A DNA stretch of 64,000 bases from Streptomyces sp. BA2 (GTDB taxonomy: Bacteria > Actinomycetota > Actinomycetes > Streptomycetales > Streptomycetaceae): contig NZ_WSRO01000002.1 in assembly GCF_009769735.1 (NCBI RefSeq), positions 5,034,001 through 5,098,000 of the forward strand. Reading direction: 5' to 3'. The notes below the pieces were generated by a model. It searched no databases and was not told the DNA's origin. It saw only the letters and a program-made list of their open reading frames with translations. How positions within the stretch are numbered: position 1 is the stretch's first letter; every line of letters begins with the position of its first letter. Position numbers and translations under genes: made by a program. This document shows positions 17,628 to 26,518 of the stretch, in pieces.

Positions 17628-18353
17628 ATGCCCGGCACCGGCACCGGCACCGACGGCTCCGCCGTCATCCGCAGCACTCTGCGCCAGCAGATCGCCGACG
17701 CGCTGCGTGACGAGATCCTCGGCGGCCGTCTGGAGCCGGGCCAGGAGTTCACGGTCAAGGAGATCGCCGAGCAGTACGGCGTCTCCGCGACCCCGGTCCG
17801 AGAGGCCCTGGTGAACCTCGCCGCGCAAGGCCTCCTCGACGCCGACCAGCACCGCGGCTACCGCGTCCACGAGCACTCCCTCGCCGACTACCGAGGCATG
17901 CTGGAGGCCCGCGGCCTCGTCGCCGACGGAATCTTCCGCGACCTCGTGAAGAAGGCCACCCCGCTGGGGCCCAAGGGCCAGAAGGAAGCCTCCGCCGCGC
18001 TCGTCTCCGTACGCCGCCGTGGCGAGGAAGCCGCACGCGCCGCCTGCGCGGGCGACCTGAACGTCCTCATCGGCTACGACCTCCGCTTCTGGCGCGAGCT
18101 CAGCGCCCTCTTCGGCAACCCCTACCTCTCGGACTTCCTGCACCGCATCCGCGTCCAGGCCTGGGTCTGCGCCGTCACCTACCTCCGCCGCGCCGTCGAA
18201 CGCGGCGGCGGAGACCTGCGCGGCACCCTCTGGGCCCGGCACACCGAGCTCGTCGACGCCCTCGCGCACCGCGACCCCAAGGCCGCGCACGCGATCGTCG
18301 AGGAGTACAACGCGCACTCCCTCGCCCTCATCGAGCGGCTGGCCGCTGCATGA
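17628..18353 (+). CDS. GntR-family transcriptional regulator (FadR/FCD-like)
   Basis: 241-residue repressor-type regulator. The N-terminal winged helix (about 10-80) includes LRQQIADALRDEILGGRLEPGQEF and the recognition helix YGVSATPVREALVNL, diagnostic of GntR. The C-terminal helical domain resembles the FCD ligand-binding domain. The ATG at 17628 follows GACGAGGGA at suitable spacing; a TAGTCT at 17571-17576 is a possible -10 box. Its stop overlaps the glycosyltransferase start (ATGA), so both genes are one transcript. The effector is unknown. Confidence 0.92.
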   Translation: MPGTGTGTDGSAVIRSTLRQQIADALRDEILGGRLEPGQEFTVKEIAEQYGVSATPVREALVNLAAQGLLDADQHRGYRVHEHSLADYRGMLEARGLVADGIFRDLVKKATPLGPKGQKEASAALVSVRRRGEEAARAACAGDLNVLIGYDLRFWRELSALFGNPYLSDFLHRIRVQAWVCAVTYLRRAVERGGGDLRGTLWARHTELVDALAHRDPKAAHAIVEEYNAHSLALIERLAAA

Positions 18354-20812
18354 GCGTGGATCTGACCGTCGTCGTCCCCGCCTACAACGAGGAGCGGCGC
18401 CTGGCTCCCACGCTCGCCGCGATACGGGAGTACCTGGAGGACGGTTCCGACGGGGGAGGTTCCGACGGGGGAGACGCCGACGGAGGAGACCGCACCCGGT
18501 GGGAGCTGATCGTCGTGGACGACGGCTCCACCGACGGCACCCTCGACATCGCCGCCGACGCCGAGGCCGCCGACCCCCGAGTCCGGCTCATCCACTCCAG
18601 CCGCAACCTCGGCAAGGGCCACGCCCTGCGCCTGGGCGTCCTCGCCTCGCACGGCGACCGCGTCCTGATCACCGACGCCGATCTGGCCACCCCCATCGAG
18701 GAGCTGGAGTGCCTCGACAAGGCGCTCACCGACGGCCACGCGGCAGCGATCGGCTCCCGCGCCCGCCCCGGCGCGACGATCGAGAGCCACCAGCACCGCC
18801 TGCGCGAACTCCTCGGCCGTACCGGCAATTTCCTGATACGGACGGTCGCCGTCCCCGGAGTCCGCGACACCCAGTGCGGCTTCAAGCTCTTCGACGGCGA
18901 CCGTGCCCGTGAGGCCTTCGCCGCGTCGCGCCTGCGCGGCTGGGGGATCGACGTCGAGATACTGCAGTACTTCCGCCGCTCCGGCTGGCCGGTCGCCGAG
19001 GTGCCGGTGCGCTGGGCGCATCAGGAGGGCTCGAAGGTCCGCCCGTTCGACTACGTGAAGGTCCTCGCCGAACTGACCGCGCTCAAGGCCCGCGCCGTCC
19101 GCCCGAAGGATCTGCTCGTCGCGGCGCTCTTCCTGGCCATGGCGGTCACGCTCTACTCGGGCCGCTGGATCTCACCCGGCGACCGCTATCTCCCGGACTC
19201 GCTCCAGGACCAGAACCAGTGGGAGTGGTTCTTCGCGGTGACGGCGGACAACGTCCGCCACCTCCAGAACCCCCTCTTCACGACCCTCCAGAACCAACCC
19301 GACGGCGTGAACCTCATGGCCAACACGGTCATGCTCGGCCTCTCCGTCCCCTTCGCCCCCGTGACCTGGCTCTTCGGCCCGGCGGTCGCCCTGAACGCGG
19401 CGATGACGCTGGGCCTGGCCGTGACAGCGGTCGCCTGGTACTGGTTGATCCGCAGGCGTCTCGTACGGCACCGGGGCGCGGCAGCCGTCGGCGCGGCACT
19501 GGCCGCCTTCGCGCCACCGATGATCAGCCACGCGCACGCGCACCCGAATTTCATGGTCCTGTTCATGATCCCGCTGATCATCGACAGGGCGCTGCGGCTC
19601 TGCGAGGGCGTACGCGAAAAAGTCGTACGCGACGGAGTCGTCCTCGGCCTTTTCACCACGTACCAGATCTTCCTCGGCGAGGAGCCGCTGCTGCTCGCGG
19701 CGGTGGGCATGCTGCTGTTCGCGGCGGCGTACGGAGTGGTGCGAAGGGACGTGGCAAGGGCGGCGCTGCGCCCCTTGGCGCGCGGCCTCGGGGTGGCCGT
19801 GGCGGTGACGCTCCCGCTGGTCGCCTTCCCGCTCTACTGGCAGTTCTTCGGGCCGCAGAGCTACACGAGCGTGCTGCACGGCGACAACGCGGGCAACAGT
19901 CCGCTCGCGCTCATCTCCTTCGCGGAACGCTCGCTCGCGGGCAACGCGGAGACCGCCGACGCCCTCTCCCTGAACCCCACCGAGCAGAACGCGTTCTACG
20001 GCTGGCCCCTGGTGGCGCTGGCCTTCGCGATCGTCGTACGTCTCTGGGAGCGGGCGGTGGTGAAGGCGCTGGCCTGCACGGTCCTCGCGGCGGCCTTCCT
20101 CTCGATGGGCCCGAAGTTCCGCATTCCGCTGACGGACATCGTGCTGCCCGGCCCCTGGGCTCCCCTTTCGCACGCCCCCCTCTTCGAGTCGGTCATCGAG
20201 TCGCGGGTGGCGATGGTGTGCGCCCCGGCGCTCGGCATGCTGGTGGCGCTCGCGCTGGCCGGCCTCCTCACCTCAGCGCGCCGGATGACGGCCACGCGGT
20301 ACGCGGGCGTGGCCGCGGTCGCCCTCGCGCTCCTGCCGATCGTGCCGGCGCCGCTGAAGGCGGTGGAGCGGGGGGAGGCCCCGGCGTTCATCGCCGACGG
20401 GACCTGGCGGAAATACCTGGGGGAGGGCGAGTCCCTCGTACCGGTACCGCTGCCGGACCCGGCGGGCGCGGAGGCGCTGCACTGGCAGACCACGGCAGAC
20501 CTGGGCTTCAGTCTGCCCGGCGGCTACTTCAACGGGCCGTGGGGCCCGGACCGCGTGGGCATCTACGGAGCCTCGCCCCGCAACACGTCGAACCTCCTGC
20601 GGGACGTCCGCTCGTCGGGCCGCGCCCCGCAGATCACGGACGCGTGGCGCAGGGCGGCGCGTGCGGACCTGGCGTACTGGAACGCGGGGGTACTGGTCCT
20701 CGCCCCACAACCGCACGACGCGGAACTGCGGGTGACGGTGGAGGAACTCCTTGACCGCCCCGGAAAGTGGGTAGACGGGGTGTGGATCTGGGATCTGCAC
20801 AAGGGAAGCTAG
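18350..20812 (+). CDS. Family 2 glycosyltransferase fused to a multi-pass membrane domain
   Basis: 820 residues. Residues 1-230 form a GT2 domain like dolichyl/polyprenyl-phosphate glucosyltransferases: VVVPAYNEERRL, IVVDDGSTDGT, the DxD-type DADLATP and QCGFKLFDG. A Gly/Asp-rich insert (SDGGGSDGGDADGG) breaks the first beta-alpha unit. From about 255 on there are about ten membrane helices with the loop HLQNPLFTTLQNQPDGVNLMAN, then a 120-residue soluble tail; this resembles GT-C enzymes that use the polyprenyl-linked sugar. The fusion suggests that one protein both makes and uses a lipid-linked sugar. It is coupled to the GntR gene by ATGA. Confidence 0.88.
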   Translation: MSVDLTVVVPAYNEERRLAPTLAAIREYLEDGSDGGGSDGGDADGGDRTRWELIVVDDGSTDGTLDIAADAEAADPRVRLIHSSRNLGKGHALRLGVLASHGDRVLITDADLATPIEELECLDKALTDGHAAAIGSRARPGATIESHQHRLRELLGRTGNFLIRTVAVPGVRDTQCGFKLFDGDRAREAFAASRLRGWGIDVEILQYFRRSGWPVAEVPVRWAHQEGSKVRPFDYVKVLAELTALKARAVRPKDLLVAALFLAMAVTLYSGRWISPGDRYLPDSLQDQNQWEWFFAVTADNVRHLQNPLFTTLQNQPDGVNLMANTVMLGLSVPFAPVTWLFGPAVALNAAMTLGLAVTAVAWYWLIRRRLVRHRGAAAVGAALAAFAPPMISHAHAHPNFMVLFMIPLIIDRALRLCEGVREKVVRDGVVLGLFTTYQIFLGEEPLLLAAVGMLLFAAAYGVVRRDVARAALRPLARGLGVAVAVTLPLVAFPLYWQFFGPQSYTSVLHGDNAGNSPLALISFAERSLAGNAETADALSLNPTEQNAFYGWPLVALAFAIVVRLWERAVVKALACTVLAAAFLSMGPKFRIPLTDIVLPGPWAPLSHAPLFESVIESRVAMVCAPALGMLVALALAGLLTSARRMTATRYAGVAAVALALLPIVPAPLKAVERGEAPAFIADGTWRKYLGEGESLVPVPLPDPAGAEALHWQTTADLGFSLPGGYFNGPWGPDRVGIYGASPRNTSNLLRDVRSSGRAPQITDAWRRAARADLAYWNAGVLVLAPQPHDAELRVTVEELLDRPGKWVDGVWIWDLHKGS

Positions 20813-20930
20813 TGGGCAACCGCCCGGACTACGCTGCCTGCACTGTCGGCACTGCCTGCACTGTCTGCACACGAGGAACGTCCGACGTCCGATATGCCGT
20901 CCGAGTATGAGCCTGACCTGAGGAGCACCC

Positions 20931-21581
20931 TTGGCCTGTGATCTGTGGCTGGTCCCGCTCGTCGACGTGCTGTGTCACAGCCCCGACAATCCCTTCGCGG
21001 AGGAGATCGCGGCGTACGACAAGGCGCTGCACGAGGCGGGTCTGCCTCCCGTCCCCGTCTTCGCCTACATGCCGGGCCTCTCCGGGGACGTGGCCCCGGT
21101 CGCGGGCTTCGACTACGACGCGCTGCATTTCCTGCGCCGGGCGTATCTGCTCCAGGTCTGCGGCCTTGAGGTCACGCCGGTGGACGAACTGGGCGGGGAC
21201 TACGAGCAGTTGCTGGAGATGTTCGACGCGACGGCTCAGCAGTCGCATCTGGTCTGGCACTACGACCATGCGGGGGCGTACGTCCCTGTCGACTTCTCCG
21301 CGCCTCTCTCGAACGACGAACTTCTGTCGGGCGGTGGCCCGTTGGGCTCCTCCCAGGCGCTTCTGCGGGAGCTGGAGTTCGTGGCCCCGTCCATCGGCAT
21401 AGACGCGGCGAACCCTCCGCGCCCGCCGACTCCGCCGGAGGCCCCCACATCCCTGGAGGAACCGGCGGCCCCGGCCCCGCCGGACGACAGCCCCTTCGCG
21501 AGGGAGCGGCACGTGTGGCTGGGCCTCCACGCGGCGACAACCCGAAGCCTGGCGCAAGGCTCAATGATCATCTACAGCTAA
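20931..21581 (+). CDS. Hypothetical protein
   Basis: 216 residues; not recognised. The TTG start at 20931 is supported by GAGGAGC just upstream and by the open frame beginning ACDLWLVPLVDVLCHSPDN. The first 150 residues look folded, with acidic stretches and aromatic residues (FAYMPGLSGDVAPVAGFDYD, LVWHYDHAGAYVPVDF). A proline-rich linker (RPPTPPEAPTSLEEPAAPAPP) and a short C-terminal piece follow. No signal peptide or membrane helix. It stands alone; the gap before it holds short GCCTGCACTGTC-like repeats (20833-20869). Confidence 0.75.
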   Translation: MACDLWLVPLVDVLCHSPDNPFAEEIAAYDKALHEAGLPPVPVFAYMPGLSGDVAPVAGFDYDALHFLRRAYLLQVCGLEVTPVDELGGDYEQLLEMFDATAQQSHLVWHYDHAGAYVPVDFSAPLSNDELLSGGGPLGSSQALLRELEFVAPSIGIDAANPPRPPTPPEAPTSLEEPAAPAPPDDSPFARERHVWLGLHAATTRSLAQGSMIIYS

Positions 21582-21782
21582 CCCCTGGCCCCGGGGCCTA
21601 CCACCCCGACCGGCCGGCCTGCCGGAAGTACCCCGCCTCTCTCCGGCAGGCCCACCCCTCTCCCACCGACCCGCCCGGCACCCCGGAACCTCCCGGCACT
21701 GAGCCCGCCGCCGGCCGATCCGCCCGCCGGGCAGGCCCGGGCCTTTTCCGCCCCCTGCCCGGCACCCGGGAGTCCGCTGTGT

Positions 21783-21835
21783 CTTTTAGCCCCTCCGGCG
21801 TTTGAGGAGCGGGGGTCTGGGGGCGGAGCCCCCAG
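21783..21835. repeat. Dispersed repeat with hairpin in a gene-free gap
   Basis: AGCCCCTCCGGCGTTTGAGG (21788-21807) is a variant of the element at 15439 and 33225. It is followed by CTGGGGGC (21817-21824), loop GGA, GCCCCCAG (21828-21835), a perfect 8-bp hairpin. It lies between the hypothetical gene ending at 21581 and the convergent SLATT gene ending at 21913; apart from it the 330-bp gap is C-rich with no gene. It may terminate both. Confidence 0.75.
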
Positions 21836-21912
21836 TTTCGGGAAGGGGCGGGATTGGGGAGAGCCCCGCAGGGTTCGCCTTGCCCCCGTGCCCCCGCCCC
21901 CCCGGGGCCCCC

Positions 21913-22701
21913 TCACCGCGGCTCCGGTGGCCGCTGGCGAGGCATGTTCGGCCGCGCCCCCGGCGGCAGCGCGGCCCGAGCAGGGGCAGCGCCTGCCTCC
22001 CCCCGGGAGGCCGGAACCATGGCCTGCATGGCCAACGGCGCGGGGCCCGACCGAAACTCCACCATCCAGTCCGCGGTCTCGGAACGCACCAGCTCCGTCA
22101 CATCCTCCGAGAACCGCCGAAGCACCCCCAGACACCGCTCGGCAGCCTCGCTGGCAGTCCCCTCGGTGGGCCCGAGAACCTCCCGCACACTCTCCGACGC
22201 CCAGTCGAACTGCAGGACCTGAAGCCGCCGCTGCACAGCCTGCGCGGTGGCCATGTCCCGCATCCACCCGGACGTGAGGCCGAAGAACCGGTCGCACGCC
22301 ACGCACGCCGCCCCCGCGAGCAGCGAGACGAACCCCCAGGTCGCGACACCCCCCACCGCCCCCGCCAGATCGAGCAGCGGAAGCACCCCCGCGCCCACGG
22401 CCCCCACCGCCGCCCCCACCCGCGCGAGCCGCGCCCCGCGCCGCTTCCACGCCCGGTCGGACAAGTACCACTCCGCGGTGTTGAGCGCGCCCCGCTCCAC
22501 CCACCGGTACAACTCGTCGAGCCGCTGCGCCGGCTCACCCCAGTCGCCGAGAGGAAAGGCCCGCCCCGTCAGATCCCCGAGCCGAGACCGAGACCCGTCC
22601 CCACCACCAGGACCACCACCGGGAACGCCCTGCTGCGCACCCGCCCCGGCACCCTGCTCCTCATGGGGCACCCCCTCGGGCTGCATCTCCGGCTGGCTCA
22701 C
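21913..22701 (-). CDS. SLATT-domain membrane protein
   Basis: 262 residues. The middle matches my recollection of the SLATT fold: an amphipathic helix with WYLSDRAWKRRGARLAR, two membrane helices (VGAAVGAVGAGVLPLLDLAGAV and TWGFVSLLAGAACVACDRFFG), then a long helix (WMRDMATAQAVQRRLQVLQFDW). SLATT proteins are thought to be pore-forming effectors in nucleotide-signal conflict systems, but standalone actinobacterial copies have no known role. N- and C-termini are disordered, Pro/Gly/Ala-rich. GTG start at 22701 with GGAG about 7 nt upstream. It is divergent from YbaB-recR. Confidence 0.82.
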   Translation of the reverse strand: MSQPEMQPEGVPHEEQGAGAGAQQGVPGGGPGGGDGSRSRLGDLTGRAFPLGDWGEPAQRLDELYRWVERGALNTAEWYLSDRAWKRRGARLARVGAAVGAVGAGVLPLLDLAGAVGGVATWGFVSLLAGAACVACDRFFGLTSGWMRDMATAQAVQRRLQVLQFDWASESVREVLGPTEGTASEAAERCLGVLRRFSEDVTELVRSETADWMVEFRSGPAPLAMQAMVPASRGEAGAAPARAALPPGARPNMPRQRPPEPR

Positions 22702-23031
22702 CCGGCACTCCTACCTCTACGAGATCCCTGACTGTTCTCTGCGGCACTGTTCCCTGCGGCGGTTCCGTACGGTGCGCGCGCTGTGACAGCTGGTGCTGAT
22801 GATGCTGACGCGGCTGAAGTCATCTGCTCATGCGCAGCCCCAGTCCTACCGCCCAATGGGTGGCCATGAGCCCCTTTTCGCGGTATTTCCGCCCGGAAGA
22901 GGTGCATGATCAGGTATAGGAGGACGGCCGATCTCACTCGAAAGAGTGCTGGGGCGAGGGCACCCTCGACCACGTAGGCTCATTCCAGGTGGAAAACCCA
23001 CCGTAATTACCATCCGAGACAGGAGCTGATC
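22702..23031. other. Gene-free control region between SLATT and YbaB genes
   Basis: This 330-bp divergent gap is less GC-rich than its flanks. I see a small hairpin CACTC-GAAA-GAGTG (about 22936-22949) and no open frame or RNA gene that I can support. Promoters for both flanking genes should lie here but I cannot place them with confidence. Confidence 0.5.
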
Positions 23032-23373
23032 GTGATCCCCGGTGGTGGCCAGCCCAACATGCAGCAGCTGCTCCAGCAGGCCCAGAAGATGCAGCAGGAC
23101 CTCGCGACCGCGCAGGAGGAACTCGCGCGCACGGAGGTCGAAGGCCAGGCGGGCGGCGGCCTCGTCAAGGCGACGGTCACCGGATCCGGCGAGCTGCGCG
23201 GCCTCGTGATCGACCCCAAGGCGGTCGACCCGGAGGACACCGAGACCCTCGCGGACCTGGTGGTCGCGGCGGTCCAGGCGGCGAACGAGAACGCGCAGGC
23301 GCTCCAGCAGCAGAAGCTGGGCCCGCTCGCGCAGGGCCTGGGCGGCGGAGGCATCCCGGGCCTTCCCTTCTAA
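23032..23373 (+). CDS. YbaB/EbfC-family nucleoid-associated protein
   Basis: 113-residue DNA-binding protein of the YbaB/EbfC family. The N-terminal helix [30 protein letters not shown] and the central strand pair [26 protein letters not shown] are typical; the C-terminus is Gly-rich. Family members bind DNA as tweezer-like dimers and nearly always lie upstream of recR, as here (85 bp apart). GTG start at 23032 follows ACAGGAGCTGATC, a good ribosome-binding site. Confidence 0.96.
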   Translation: MIPGGGQPNMQQLLQQAQKMQQDLATAQEELARTEVEGQAGGGLVKATVTGSGELRGLVIDPKAVDPEDTETLADLVVAAVQAANENAQALQQQKLGPLAQGLGGGGIPGLPF

Positions 23374-23458
23374 GAGGGCCGCAGGCCAACTACCGTACGT
23401 ACCAAAGCGTGATACTCGGCAAGAGCTGGACCAAGAACAGGAAAGGGAAAGGCACCCC

Positions 23459-24058
23459 GTGTACGAAGGCGTGGTTCAGGACCTCATCGACGAGTTGGGC
23501 AGGCTGCCCGGCGTCGGTCCCAAGAGCGCGCAGCGGATCGCCTTCCACATCCTGCAGGCCGAGCCGACGGACGTACGCCGCCTCGCGCACGCCCTCCTTG
23601 AGGTGAAGGACAAGGTCCGCTTCTGCGCGACCTGTGGCAACGTCGCGCAGGAAGAGCTGTGCAACATCTGCCGCGACCCGCGCCGCGACCTCAGCGTCAT
23701 CTGCGTGGTCGAGGAGCCGAAGGACGTCGTGGCGATCGAGCGTACGCGCGAGTTCCGGGGGAAGTACCACGTACTGGGCGGAGCGATCAGTCCGATCGAG
23801 GGGGTGGGCCCGGACGACCTGCGCATACGAGAGCTGCTCGCGCGCCTGGCGGACGGCACGGTCACGGAGCTGATCCTGGCCACGGACCCGAACCTGGAGG
23901 GCGAGGCGACGGCGACGTATCTCGCGCGCATGATCAAGCCCATGGGCCTGAAGGTCACCCGCCTGGCCAGCGGGCTCCCTGTCGGGGGAGATCTGGAATA
24001 CGCGGACGAGGTCACCCTGGGCCGCGCCTTCGAGGGGAGACGACTCCTAGATGTCTAA
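23459..24058 (+). CDS. recR: Recombination mediator protein RecR
   Basis: 199 residues, normal length. RecR forms rings that load RecA on gapped DNA with RecO/RecF. The N-terminal helix-hairpin-helix is [20 protein letters not shown]; the zinc finger has four cysteines, [16 protein letters not shown]; the Toprim domain includes [15 protein letters not shown] and [20 protein letters not shown] start at 23459 with GGGAAAGG upstream. It lies in the YbaB-recR-DUF5063 block and overlaps the next gene by 8 bp. Confidence 0.98.
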   Translation: MYEGVVQDLIDELGRLPGVGPKSAQRIAFHILQAEPTDVRRLAHALLEVKDKVRFCATCGNVAQEELCNICRDPRRDLSVICVVEEPKDVVAIERTREFRGKYHVLGGAISPIEGVGPDDLRIRELLARLADGTVTELILATDPNLEGEATATYLARMIKPMGLKVTRLASGLPVGGDLEYADEVTLGRAFEGRRLLDV

Positions 24059-24851
24059 GAAGCAGCAAGAGAAGTCCACGAAGCCGGAAACGAAGGCCGC
24101 CGTCGAGTCGACGGAGCCGGAAGCGACGCTCGCCCCGGAGGTGCTCGCCACCCCGGAGCCGGTCTTCGCCCCCGAGCCGATCATCGCCCCTGAGTCGACG
24201 GTCCTCCTGCACGCGTCCGCCCAGGACCCGGACTCCTTCGCGGTGCAGATCTCGGACCAGATCGAGAGCTTCATCGTCGCGGTGACGGAGGTCGCGAAGG
24301 GCGACGAGCCCGACTCGGCCGTCCCCTTCCTCCTCCTGGAGGTCTCCCAACTCCTCCTGGCCGGCGGCCGCCTGGGCGCGCACGAGGACATCGTCCCCGA
24401 GGAGCGCTACGAGCCGGACCTCGGCCCGGAGCGCGACGTCGACGACCTGCGCGAGCGCCTGGCCGCCATGCTGGAGCCGATCGACGTCTATTCGGAGGTC
24501 TTCGACCCGTACGAGCCCCGCAAGGCCCCGGTGGCCTGCCGCATCTCGGACGACCTGGCGGACGTGGTGGCCGACCTCTCCCACGGCCTGGCGCACTACC
24601 GTGCGGGCCGCACCACGGAGGCCCTCTGGTGGTGGCAGTTCTCGTACTTCTCGAACTGGGGCTCCACGGCGTCCGGCGCCCTCCGCGCCCTCCAGTCCCT
24701 GGTGGCCCACGTCCGCCTGAACCAGCCCCTTGAGGACCTCAACGGCCTGGACACGGACGAGGACCTGGCCGAGGACGCGCTCGCGGAGGCAGCGGGCAAG
24801 GTCATGGCAGAGGAGATCGCCGGGCCCCTGGGCCTGCGGTCGGTGCAGTAG
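24051..24851 (+). CDS. DUF5063 domain protein
   Basis: 266 residues, a family widely found after recR in actinomycetes; function unknown. The first 55 residues are charged and repetitive, with [19 protein letters not shown] repeats. The folded part follows: [39 protein letters not shown], and the conserved aromatic [19 protein letters not shown]. No membrane helix or catalytic motif is evident. ATG at 24051 lies inside the end of recR, so translation is coupled. A link with recombination is suggested only by this position. Confidence 0.88.
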   Translation: MSKKQQEKSTKPETKAAVESTEPEATLAPEVLATPEPVFAPEPIIAPESTVLLHASAQDPDSFAVQISDQIESFIVAVTEVAKGDEPDSAVPFLLLEVSQLLLAGGRLGAHEDIVPEERYEPDLGPERDVDDLRERLAAMLEPIDVYSEVFDPYEPRKAPVACRISDDLADVVADLSHGLAHYRAGRTTEALWWWQFSYFSNWGSTASGALRALQSLVAHVRLNQPLEDLNGLDTDEDLAEDALAEAAGKVMAEEIAGPLGLRSVQ

Positions 24852-24866
24852 CTCTAGCGCCGCCGC

Positions 24867-25268
24867 CTACGGACCGTCCAGTCCGCTCAGCGCCCCCAGC
24901 AGCTGCCCCGGCTCCACATACGGAGCCGTAGGCGTCGGTTCCGAGTACCAGCCCAGCGGCCACGTGTTGCCCGCCAGCGCCGGGATCCCGATGTACGTCA
25001 CCGTGCGCGGCGTCCCGAAGCGTTGTACGCCCAGCGGCCAGGCGTGGTTCGCAGCCGACCCCGGTGCCACGAGGAAGTACATCCACCGGCCGCCCGATGC
25101 CTCGCAGATGACGGGGCCGGCGTCACCCTCCGTCCGCGCGATCAGCTGCGCGGCGACCTGTTCCCCGCGTACGCCCTGGATGCGGATGGCGTCGAAGTGG
25201 ACGCCTGATACGCGGAGTTGGTGGCCCGCCAGCGGTACCCACTCGGGCCAGTGAATTGCGTGCGTCAT
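24867..25268 (-). CDS. Hypothetical protein, possible primase/polymerase-like domain
   Basis: 133 residues from ATG 25268 (an in-frame GTG at 25274 is also possible). The pattern FDAIRIQGVRGEQVAAQL, then GPVICEASGGRWMYFLVAPGSA and a late WPLGWYSEPT resembles small actinomycete proteins related to the N-terminal domain of bifunctional primase/polymerases. No clear catalytic acidic triad is visible, so activity is doubtful. It is divergent from the XRE gene at 25353, 84 bp away, and convergent with DUF5063. GC is lower than in the flanks. The family call is tentative. Confidence 0.6.
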   Translation of the reverse strand: MTHAIHWPEWVPLAGHQLRVSGVHFDAIRIQGVRGEQVAAQLIARTEGDAGPVICEASGGRWMYFLVAPGSAANHAWPLGVQRFGTPRTVTYIGIPALAGNTWPLGWYSEPTPTAPYVEPGQLLGALSGLDGP

Positions 25269-25352
25269 GGTCACAGGGTGCGGAGGACGGGGCTACGCTC
25301 GGTAGTGACTGAGGGGGTACACGCGTAGGTGTATCCGTTGGAGGGGGCCGCT

Positions 25353-26147
25353 GTGTCCGTTCAGTACAACCCGACTTGGCGCTACAGCGGCAACCAGATG
25401 AAGCGCTGGCGTACCAAGGCGAGCGTGACCCGTGAGGAGCTGGGCGTCGCCTCCAACTACTCGCCCGACACCATCAAGGCCATGGAGCAGGGCGTTCGGA
25501 TGCCCACCGCTCGGGTGCTGGATGCGGCGGATGAGTTGTGCCGTGCGGAGGGGTTGCTGAGCGCAGCCAAGGACTATGTGAGGGCCGAGAAGTTCCCGCC
25601 TCGGGCCCAGGACTTCATGGTGTACGAGCGTGAGGCAATCAGCCTGTGGTCGTACGAAGTCAACTTGATCCCGGGCTTGTTGCAGACGGAGACGTATGCA
25701 AGGGCGCTGATCGGCAATCACTGTCCGCCGCTGGATGAGGAGACCGTGGAACAGCGGGTCGCCGCGCGGATGGAACGTCAGGATCTTCTCGCTCGCACAC
25801 CGCTGGTGGCCCTCAGTTTCGCTCTGCATGAGGCGGCCCTTCGGGTCCCTCAGGTGGATAAGGAGCAGCTTCTCCGCCTTCTGGAAGCGGGTCGGCCCAA
25901 CAACATCTCGATCCAGGTCCTGCCGTTCGGCCGGACGATTCCCGCAGGCCTCCTCGGCCCGATGGTGTTGCTGGAGACGCGTGACCGGGAACGTCTCGCT
26001 TTCACTGAGGGGCCATCGGTGAGTGAGCTGACGTCCGAGGCTGAGGTGGTGAGTTCACACACCGAGCGACTTAGCATGATCCGCATGGAGGCCCTGGGCA
26101 CCGAGGAATCGGCCCTCTTCATCGAGCGGATGGCGGGAGAGCTATGA
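25353..26147 (+). CDS. XRE-family regulator with DUF5753 domain
   Basis: 264 residues. The N-terminal helix-turn-helix (about 12-65) reads MKRWRTKASVTREELGVASNYSPDTIKAMEQGVRMP. The rest is the DUF5753 region: YEREAISLWSYEVNLIPGLLQTETYARALI, RMERQDLL and LLEAGRPNNISIQVLPFG. The GTG at 25353 is preferred because GGAGGGGG precedes it by 5 nt; an in-frame GTG at 25329 exists. It is coupled by ATGA to a DUF397 gene. Such pairs are abundant in Streptomyces, include the WhiJ-like clusters, and have been proposed to work like regulator/antagonist or toxin/antitoxin pairs. GC lower than the neighbours. Confidence 0.9.
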   Translation: MSVQYNPTWRYSGNQMKRWRTKASVTREELGVASNYSPDTIKAMEQGVRMPTARVLDAADELCRAEGLLSAAKDYVRAEKFPPRAQDFMVYEREAISLWSYEVNLIPGLLQTETYARALIGNHCPPLDEETVEQRVAARMERQDLLARTPLVALSFALHEAALRVPQVDKEQLLRLLEAGRPNNISIQVLPFGRTIPAGLLGPMVLLETRDRERLAFTEGPSVSELTSEAEVVSSHTERLSMIRMEALGTEESALFIERMAGEL

Positions 26148-26395
26148 GTGAGCAGCTGACCTGGTTCAAGTCCAGCTACAGCGACTCCGAAGGAGGCAAC
26201 TGCCTCGAAGCAGCCCTGGACTGGCGCAAGTCCACGTACAGCGACAGCGAAGGCGGCGCCTGCGTAGAGATAGCCCCCTGCACCCCCGCCACCATCCACG
26301 TCCGCGACTCGAAGCTCCCCCCAGAGACCAGCCCCCACCTGACCATCCCGTCCCCGGCCTGGTCCGCTTTCCTCGCGTACGCCGTCCAACGCTGA
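26144..26395 (+). CDS. DUF397 protein with duplicated N-terminal motif
   Basis: 83 residues. The DUF397 hallmark WxKSSYSDSEGGNCxEvA appears twice: WFKSSYSDSEGGNCLEAA (about 7-24) and WRKSTYSDSEGGACVEIA (about 27-44). The C-terminal strand TIHVRDSKLP and the end WSAFLAYAVQR are present once. So a partial tandem duplication has lengthened the usual 60-70-residue protein. ATG overlaps the stop of the XRE gene (ATGA). It probably binds or modulates that regulator, as inferred for the family. Confidence 0.92.
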   Translation: MSEQLTWFKSSYSDSEGGNCLEAALDWRKSTYSDSEGGACVEIAPCTPATIHVRDSKLPPETSPHLTIPSPAWSAFLAYAVQR

Positions 26396-26409
26396 TCGCC
26401 CATTGCACA

Positions 26410-26455
26410 AAAGTCCCACTCGCCGGGGCTATTTCCGGGCCTCCCGCGGGACTTT
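26410..26455 (+). terminator. Terminator-like inverted repeat after DUF397 gene
   Basis: AAAGTCCC (26410-26417) pairs with GGGACTTT (26448-26455); the 30-nt loop is itself GC-rich (CCGGGG...CCGGGC) and can fold. It starts 14 bp after the DUF397 stop. Confidence 0.6.
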
Positions 26456-26518
26456 CCTGCAGTTCACCCCGGAGCTCAAGCCCCGAGCCCCGGACCCCGG
26501 GCCCCGAGCTCCTCCCTG

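Noticed and set aside
22780..23030. Signal-recognition-particle RNA gene upstream of the YbaB gene.
   Set aside because: I looked for the conserved SRP loop sequence and did not find it; the region shows only a 5-bp hairpin.
24867..25268. Calling this gene a functional primase.
   Set aside because: The fold resemblance is weak and no catalytic acidic residues could be assigned.
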